Below, piece after piece: positions 6,054 through 10,611 of a stretch of 10,611 bases of DNA. Positions within the stretch are counted from its first letter, which is position 1. Every line of letters begins with the position of its first letter. The notes under the pieces were generated by a model. That model had not been told where the DNA came from. It saw nothing but the letters and a program-made list of their open reading frames with translations, and did no database searches. Source of the stretch: Candidatus Hydrogenedentota bacterium (lineage in GTDB: Bacteria; Hydrogenedentota; Hydrogenedentia; Hydrogenedentales; SLHB01); assembly GCA_029262095.1 (NCBI GenBank), contig JAJDAB010000558.1, positions 1 through 10,611 on the forward strand, given 5' to 3'. Position numbers and translations under genes: made by a program.

Positions 6054-6923
6054 ATGGTGTCCGCACGTATCGCGTTTGCGCTGTGTTTACTGGTCGCCGT
6101 CGGTTGCGGCCTGTCCGAAGAAACGCCCACACCTCGCGCGGGGGTAATTTCATTTTCGCCGAACATCACGGAGACCGTATTTGCGCTCGATCAGGGCGAC
6201 CGCATCGTGGCGGTCAGTTCGTATTGCGATTACCCCCAGGAAGTCGACGCGCTTCCCGACGCGGGCGATTATCTTTCTCCAAACTTAGAAAAGATTGCGC
6301 TCCTCTCGCCGGAGATGATGTTGCTTGCGGGTGAGCATGAGAAAGTCGCGACGTTCGCTGAGATGAACGGTATCCGCACGGTAAACGCGCATATGGATAA
6401 CCTCGCAACAATCGAAAGCGGAATTGCCATTGTGGCGGATGCGCTCGGGGTGCCCGATCGCGGCATCGCGCTATGGACGCAAATCGATTCCGAACTCCAG
6501 GCGGTTCGCGATCGCGTTGCGGGCAAGCCGAAACCCAAGGTGTTGGTCCTCACGTTTCGTACCGATCACGACCTGAATGCGCTCTTCACTGTCGGCGGAA
6601 ATTCTTTCGTATCCGAGTTGGTGGATGTCGCGGGCGGAACCAATATCTTCGCCGATGCTGAATCGACGTATTTTGAAGCGTCCAAGGAAAGTGTCGTTGT
6701 GCTCGCGCCGGATGTCGTCATTGAGTTTCACGCGGGTCAGCCGATGACCGACGACGAAGCCGCTGCGTATCGTTCGGATTGGGACACGCTCGATTCGCTG
6801 CCTGCAGTCCGCAACGGGCGAATTCATCTATTCACTGAATCGTACGGGCTTCGTCCCGGCCCGCGCGTCGCGCTCATCGCTGAACGATTTGCGGCTTGGA
6901 TTCACCCCGAGCCCTCGAAATGA
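6054..6923 (+). CDS. BtuF-like solute-binding lipoprotein of a cobalamin/ferric-chelate ABC importer
   Basis: A 289-residue class III periplasmic-binding-type protein (PF01497; BtuF, FhuD, FepB). A short signal peptide ends in VAVGC with Cys18 as probable lipidation site, so the mature protein is membrane-tethered. The N-lobe shows the BtuF-type signatures ISFSPNITETVFALDQGD (32-49), CDYP (58-61) and SPNLEKIALLSPEMML (75-90). A long linking helix follows, then the C-lobe with VGGNSFVSELVDVAGGTNIF and LAPDVVIEF, and a late DSLPAVRNGRIHLF. The CDYP and SPNLEK features resemble B12 binders more than siderophore binders, but this cannot be settled by eye. The ATG follows the stop codon of the deacetylase gene with no gap and has no ribosome binding site of its own, indicating translational coupling. 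Its TGA overlaps the ATPase start by four bases. Confidence 0.88.
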   Translation: MVSARIAFALCLLVAVGCGLSEETPTPRAGVISFSPNITETVFALDQGDRIVAVSSYCDYPQEVDALPDAGDYLSPNLEKIALLSPEMMLLAGEHEKVATFAEMNGIRTVNAHMDNLATIESGIAIVADALGVPDRGIALWTQIDSELQAVRDRVAGKPKPKVLVLTFRTDHDLNALFTVGGNSFVSELVDVAGGTNIFADAESTYFEASKESVVVLAPDVVIEFHAGQPMTDDEAAAYRSDWDTLDSLPAVRNGRIHLFTESYGLRPGPRVALIAERFAAWIHPEPSK

Positions 6924-7723
6924 GCGCGCATCTAATCGCTGACGGCGTAGCGTTCTCCTATGAACGCGGCCAACCGGTCCTAAACCGTGCGTCAATCAAT
7001 ATCGAATCGAGCGAATTCACCGGTATCGTGGGGCCAAACGGTTCGGGTAAGAGTACGCTTCTACGGATTCTCGGCGGATTGTTGGCTCCGGCTTCCGGTA
7101 CCGTAACGCTGGATGGTGAGCCCATGGCGCGTATTGGTCATCGGATGCGCGCACAACGCGTGGCATTTCTTCCGCAGTCTGTACAACCCACATTTTCGCT
7201 CACGGTTTTTGAGACTGTATGCCTAGGCCGCCATCCGCATCTTGGCGCGCTGGGAACGTTGACGCCGCATGATCGTGATGTCGCCGAACGTTGCCTCGAC
7301 GCGGCGGACTGCACGGATCTGCGCCGCCGTGAATTCATGACGCTGTCCGGCGGCGAGCGTCAACGCGTCATGCTCGCGAGTATTCTGGCGCAAGAACCCG
7401 CACTGCTGCTGCTCGACGAACCGACCTCTTCGTTGGACGTGCATCATCAGGTTGAGATTTTCGATCTCCTTCGACGGCTCGCCGAAGACGGTTACGGCGT
7501 TTGCGTAGTGACACACGACCTCAATCTCGCGGCCCAGTTTTGCGGCAATGTATTGTTGCTCTCCGGCGGATCGCCCGAACCGGTTGCCCAAGGCACGCCG
7601 GTCGACGTCTTCGCTGAGACGACGTTATCAGAAGCCTATGGATCGCCCATCAGCGTTTCGGAGCATCCAATCGAACACACACCGTTTATCAGCGCATCTC
7701 CACGTTCGAGACAATCACGATGA
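6920..7723 (+). CDS. ABC transporter ATPase, BtuD/FhuC/FecE type
   Basis: A 267-residue nucleotide-binding subunit that powers the importer from the cytoplasmic face. All motifs are intact: an A-loop Tyr in FSYERG (12-17), Walker A GPNGSGKST (38-46), Q-loop Gln86 in FLPQ, signature LSGGERQR (142-149), Walker B ALLLLDEP (161-168) with Asp166 and Glu167, D-loop SLD (171-173) and H-loop His199 in VVTHD. The TVFETVCLGRHPH stretch after the Q-loop is typical of the iron-siderophore/B12 importer branch. The start is the ATG that overlaps the preceding TGA (ATGA). A TTG at 6896 in the same frame would add eight residues and is rejected. The C-terminal ~20 residues, rich in Ser, Pro and Arg, are family-variable. 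The gene ends in another ATGA overlap with the permease gene. Confidence 0.95.
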   Translation: MSAHLIADGVAFSYERGQPVLNRASINIESSEFTGIVGPNGSGKSTLLRILGGLLAPASGTVTLDGEPMARIGHRMRAQRVAFLPQSVQPTFSLTVFETVCLGRHPHLGALGTLTPHDRDVAERCLDAADCTDLRRREFMTLSGGERQRVMLASILAQEPALLLLDEPTSSLDVHHQVEIFDLLRRLAEDGYGVCVVTHDLNLAAQFCGNVLLLSGGSPEPVAQGTPVDVFAETTLSEAYGSPISVSEHPIEHTPFISASPRSRQSR

Positions 7724-8763
7724 GCCGCGCGGCACCGCTTATCATTGTGATCGTAACATTGGCGCTCGCCGCTGCGAGCTTGTTGACCGGAACGGAATCG
7801 ATCAGCGTCGCCCGCGCGTGGGATGAATGGCGTACCAACGCGGATGTAGCGCCAAACTGGCACATCCTCACGCAACAACGTCTACCGCGCACGATGTTGG
7901 CGTTGTTGGCTGGCGCGGGCCTTGCGTTGGCGGGGTGTTCTTTTCAGGCGTTGCTGCGTAATCCACTCGCCACGCCCTATACCCTTGGCATTGCAAGCTG
8001 GGGTGCGTTCGGCGCATGGGTCGCGACCATTGTCGTCCAGACTGCAGCGCAATCAGAGACCGGTTCCTTTCGAAGCGTGTTGCTTCATTCGGACGTGATC
8101 GGATTCTCGTTCGTGCAAGCCGCAGCGTTCGCGTTCTGCCTGTTCAACGTTGGGTTCATCTACTTCCTCGCCAACCAACGCGAACGGCTTTCGCCTGCGG
8201 TGTTGTTGTTGGCGGGCGTCACGATGGGCATGTTCGCCAACGCGGGCATCATGCTCATGCGTTTTTTCGCGTTGCCCAGCCAACTCGTCAATATGGACCG
8301 CTGGCTCATGGGCGGGGTCGACTTGCTCGGCGCGGAACCGGTGATCACGTTGATCGTTGGCGTCGTTCCCTGCGCCATCGTATTGCTCCTGCACGCAGGC
8401 CAATTCGACCAACTCGGATTCGGCCCCGAGCTCGCCGCCGGTCGCGGTGTAAACGTCCGCCGGTTGCAGGCGATCACATTTCTCACCTGCTCACTCATGA
8501 CCGCAGTCATCGTCTCGAAAGTCGGCCCGATCGGATTCGTGGGACTTATCGTTCCCCACGCCGTTCGCAGCCTCACGGGGTCGCGCCACCGAATCCTCAT
8601 GCCCCTCAGCATGGCCGCTGGCGGAGCGTTCCTCTGCTTCTGCGACATCGCCGCCCGTCAACTCTTCGACGCCGAAATTCCCATCGGCATCATCACGGCA
8701 GTTCTAGGCGGACCGTTTTTCCTGGTTTTGCTCGTCCGGCGGCGTTTCACGGACTGGGACTGA
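7720..8763 (+). CDS. FecCD/BtuC-family ABC transporter permease
   Basis: A 347-residue inner-membrane subunit of the importer; two copies would pair with two ATPases. Hydrophobic stretches along its length fit the nine to ten helices of BtuC. Family signatures are clear: RLPRTMLALLAGAGLALAG (54-72) followed by FQALLRNPLATPYTLGI (75-91), the ATPase-coupling region GPELAAGRGVNVRRLQ (235-250), GPIGFVGLIVPHAVRSLTG (269-287), and a C-terminal IPIGIITAVLGGPFF (320-334). Length is normal for the family. It is the last gene of the tightly packed operon. With only one permease gene, it should form a homodimer, as in BtuC, rather than a FecC-FecD pair. No terminator hairpin is visible in the 17 bases before the convergent peptidase gene ends. 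Confidence 0.94.
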   Translation: MSRAAPLIIVIVTLALAAASLLTGTESISVARAWDEWRTNADVAPNWHILTQQRLPRTMLALLAGAGLALAGCSFQALLRNPLATPYTLGIASWGAFGAWVATIVVQTAAQSETGSFRSVLLHSDVIGFSFVQAAAFAFCLFNVGFIYFLANQRERLSPAVLLLAGVTMGMFANAGIMLMRFFALPSQLVNMDRWLMGGVDLLGAEPVITLIVGVVPCAIVLLLHAGQFDQLGFGPELAAGRGVNVRRLQAITFLTCSLMTAVIVSKVGPIGFVGLIVPHAVRSLTGSRHRILMPLSMAAGGAFLCFCDIAARQLFDAEIPIGIITAVLGGPFFLVLLVRRRFTDWD

Positions 8764-8780
8764 CCAAGTCTTAGGCCTCC

Positions 8781-10583
8781 CTACAATAACCCTTCAAGCT
8801 CATCCACCAGGGCGCCGAAATGCTGCATTGCCACGTCGACCGGTTCTGGTTTTGACATGTCTACACCGGCATCTCGCAGCAACTCCAATGGGAACTTCGA
8901 GCCGCCGCTCTGGAGGAAGGTGAGATAGCGGTCGCGCTCTTTTGTCCCACCTTCGAGCACCATTTTGGATAGCGCGATTGCCGCCGACATGCCAGTCGCG
9001 TATTTGTAGACGTAGAACGCGCTGTAGAAATGCGGGATGCGTAGACATTCCAGTGCGAGGATATCGTCGATCACAAACTTCGGGCCGAAGTAGGCTTCCA
9101 GCAGGCCGCGATAATCATTCTGCAAACGTTCGAGGGTGAGCGGTTCACCCGCTTCGGCGGCTTCGTGAATGATTTTCTCGAATTCCGCGAACATCGTTTG
9201 CCGAACGATAACTGCGCGCAGGTCATCAATCTGTTTGTTGATGAGGTAGGCGCGCATGGTTTTGTTCTTCGCATTGTCGAACAGGTGTTTGAACAGCAGC
9301 ATTTCGTTAAACGTCGACGCGACTTCCGCGACGAAAATTGTGTAGTCATAGTATTGATACGGCTGATGCCGCGCGCTGTGATAGGTGTGCATGGAGTGGC
9401 CCGCTTCATGCGCGAGCGTAAACATACTGTCCATACCCGCTGCGTTATAGTTCATCAACATGTACGGCGGTCCGACATATCCGCCCGCCGAGAATGCGCC
9501 GCTGCGTTTGCCTTGGTTTTCGTACCGGTCCACCCAACGGCCATCCAGCCCTGCTTTCAACGCCTTGCAATACGGGGCGCCCAGCGGCTTAAACGCTTCA
9601 ACGATGGTGTCCGCCGCTTTCTTGTACGGAATATTCGGTCGCGGCATTTCTACGATTGGGACGTAGGTATCATATGAATGCAGGTCTTTTAGTTTGAGTG
9701 CTTTGCGTCGCACTTCAAGGTATCGATGCACCGTGCCTAAGTGTTTGTGAACGGTATCAACGAGATTCGTATACACCGAGACGGGTACGTCGTCTGCGAA
9801 CAACGCGCCTTCCAGCGCCGAGGGATGATTCCGCACCCTGGCCTGATACACGTCCTGCAATACAGATGAACTTAACGTTGCAGCCAAACTGTTGGCGTGC
9901 GCTTCATACGCCGCGTAGTATTGTTCGGTCGCTTTCTTTCGCACGCTTCGTTTTGGCGATTCGACAAAGACGCGGTATGAACCGTTGGTCAATTCCATCT
10001 CGTGACCGTTTTCGTCTTTCATGGTGCCGAACTTCATGTCGGCATCGTGTAGTTGATCGAAAACTTTGCGTGCCGTACCCGCAATTTCCCCTTGCATCGC
10101 TAGCAGCCGCTCTTCCTTCTGTGACAGGATGTGCGGGCGATACCGCAACAACTTTTCGAGTGCATACCGGTAGTCTTTGAGCGTCGGCGATTTCAACATC
10201 TTGTCCATCTTCGCCCTCGATATGGACTGTATTTCCGGCGCAACAAAACTTGTCGCTTCTTGCATCCGGGTCGCCACATTCATGAATTGGCCGACCATGC
10301 CCTGATACGTGCTATTCGATACGTCTTCCGCAGACTTCAAGAACGCGTAATAACTCAATCGTTCCGCGAGTTGATCTAACTCGTTTTCCGTGTCGCAACA
10401 CGCACGCAAAGTCTTTGGAGAATTGCCGAGTTTGCCTTTGTACTTGTCGAACGCCGTGACACTTTTCTCTAGTGTGGCGAATGCGCGTTTCCAGGCGGCG
10501 TCACTCTTATACAAAGGGGTCAAGTCCCAGGTGTCTGCGGTGTAGACTTGAGAGCGCGACGGAGTACGTTGGGTCTTTGGCAT
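8781..10583 (-). CDS. pepF: Oligoendopeptidase F (M3B family zinc metallopeptidase)
   Basis: A complete 600-residue cytoplasmic endopeptidase of the thimet/PepF type, which cuts oligopeptides in peptide turnover. The zinc site is intact: HEAGH (392-396) within FTLAHEAGHSMHTYHSA, with His392, His396 and catalytic Glu393, and third ligand Glu420 in AEVASTFNE (419-427). The N-terminal helical domain begins with WDLTPLY (19-25), usual for PepF. The late substrate-site segment RIPHFYSAFYVYKYATG (515-531) carries the conserved His and Tyr residues. The length agrees with the family. The ATG has a perfect AAGGAG (10589-10594) five bases upstream. The gene is convergent with the importer operon and has no visible partner, so it is probably expressed alone. 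No signal peptide is present. Confidence 0.96.
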   Translation of the reverse strand: MPKTQRTPSRSQVYTADTWDLTPLYKSDAAWKRAFATLEKSVTAFDKYKGKLGNSPKTLRACCDTENELDQLAERLSYYAFLKSAEDVSNSTYQGMVGQFMNVATRMQEATSFVAPEIQSISRAKMDKMLKSPTLKDYRYALEKLLRYRPHILSQKEERLLAMQGEIAGTARKVFDQLHDADMKFGTMKDENGHEMELTNGSYRVFVESPKRSVRKKATEQYYAAYEAHANSLAATLSSSVLQDVYQARVRNHPSALEGALFADDVPVSVYTNLVDTVHKHLGTVHRYLEVRRKALKLKDLHSYDTYVPIVEMPRPNIPYKKAADTIVEAFKPLGAPYCKALKAGLDGRWVDRYENQGKRSGAFSAGGYVGPPYMLMNYNAAGMDSMFTLAHEAGHSMHTYHSARHQPYQYYDYTIFVAEVASTFNEMLLFKHLFDNAKNKTMRAYLINKQIDDLRAVIVRQTMFAEFEKIIHEAAEAGEPLTLERLQNDYRGLLEAYFGPKFVIDDILALECLRIPHFYSAFYVYKYATGMSAAIALSKMVLEGGTKERDRYLTFLQSGGSKFPLELLRDAGVDMSKPEPVDVAMQHFGALVDELEGLL

Positions 10584-10588
10584 GGAGA

Positions 10589-10594
10589 CTCCTT
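10589..10594 (-). promoter_or_regulatory. pepF: Strong ribosome binding site of the oligoendopeptidase F gene
   Basis: AAGGAG on the minus strand, five bases before the ATG, is the closest match to the ideal Shine-Dalgarno sequence in the window. It settles the start codon and suggests efficient translation. The promoter lies beyond the right edge. Confidence 0.8.
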
Positions 10595-10611
10595 ACAGAC
10601 GAACGGATGTC

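Noticed and set aside
6896..6919. TTG start for the ABC ATPase eight codons upstream of the ATG
   Set aside because: The ATG at 6920 overlaps the preceding stop codon, as at the next junction, and gives a normal N-terminus.
8016..8774. A 252-codon open frame on the plus strand, very rich in Arg, His and Pro
   Set aside because: It lies wholly within the clear FecCD permease gene in another frame. Its composition is typical of an out-of-frame reading of GC-rich coding DNA, and it shows no domain.
9165..9677. Long plus-strand open frames antisense to the oligoendopeptidase F gene, for example 170 codons at 9165-9677
   Set aside because: They mirror the strong PepF reading frame, which has intact catalytic motifs, and have no domain or start signal of their own.
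1..10611. CRISPR arrays, tRNA or rRNA genes, insertion sequences and phage genes
   Set aside because: No regularly spaced repeats, RNA-gene signatures, transposase or integrase motifs, or flanking direct repeats were seen anywhere in the window.

Overview
The window is ordinary-density bacterial chromosome with moderately high GC (mid-50s per cent by eye). It carries ten protein-coding genes, one of them cut by the left edge, and no RNA genes, mobile elements or CRISPR. A lipoprotein-type solute-binding protein and an oligoendopeptidase F place it in Bacteria. The mix of a divergent ROK protein, a PIG-L deacetylase and a membrane-anchored SRPBCC protein would suit an uncultivated planctomycete- or Hydrogenedentes-like lineage, but that is impression, not proof.

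Left part (1-2967, all minus strand): an HTH_34-type winged-helix regulator (1-201, partial) follows, by one base, an unassigned six-helix membrane protein (203-931). The two are probably one transcript. A good candidate promoter lies upstream (985-1013), and its spacer is filled by overlapping perfect inverted repeats with three AGTTTG-type half-sites. This looks like an operator and suggests autoregulation. Further right, a short-chain dehydrogenase (2104-2967) precedes an esterase-fold protein (1180-2073). That protein has Glu in place of the nucleophile Ser, and its catalytic His also seems to be gone.

Middle (3075-4469, plus): a 464-residue ROK-like sugar-kinase-fold protein with a ~155-residue N-terminal extension. 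The family's zinc site is replaced residue by residue, but the catalytic Asp is kept.

Right-centre (4631-8763, plus): a compact five-gene operon with overlaps of 14, 0, 4 and 4 bases. It encodes a membrane-anchored SRPBCC protein, a PIG-L/LmbE deacetylase, a BtuF-like lipoprotein, a BtuD/FhuC-like ATPase and a BtuC/FecCD permease. The last three form a complete class II ABC importer for cobalamin or a ferric chelate. The first two genes are unusual partners.

Right end (8781-10583, minus): a complete oligoendopeptidase F, convergent with the importer operon and 17 bases from it.

No wholly new system stands out. The strongest leads are the operator array, the catalytically altered esterase, the zinc-less ROK protein and the deacetylase-importer operon.
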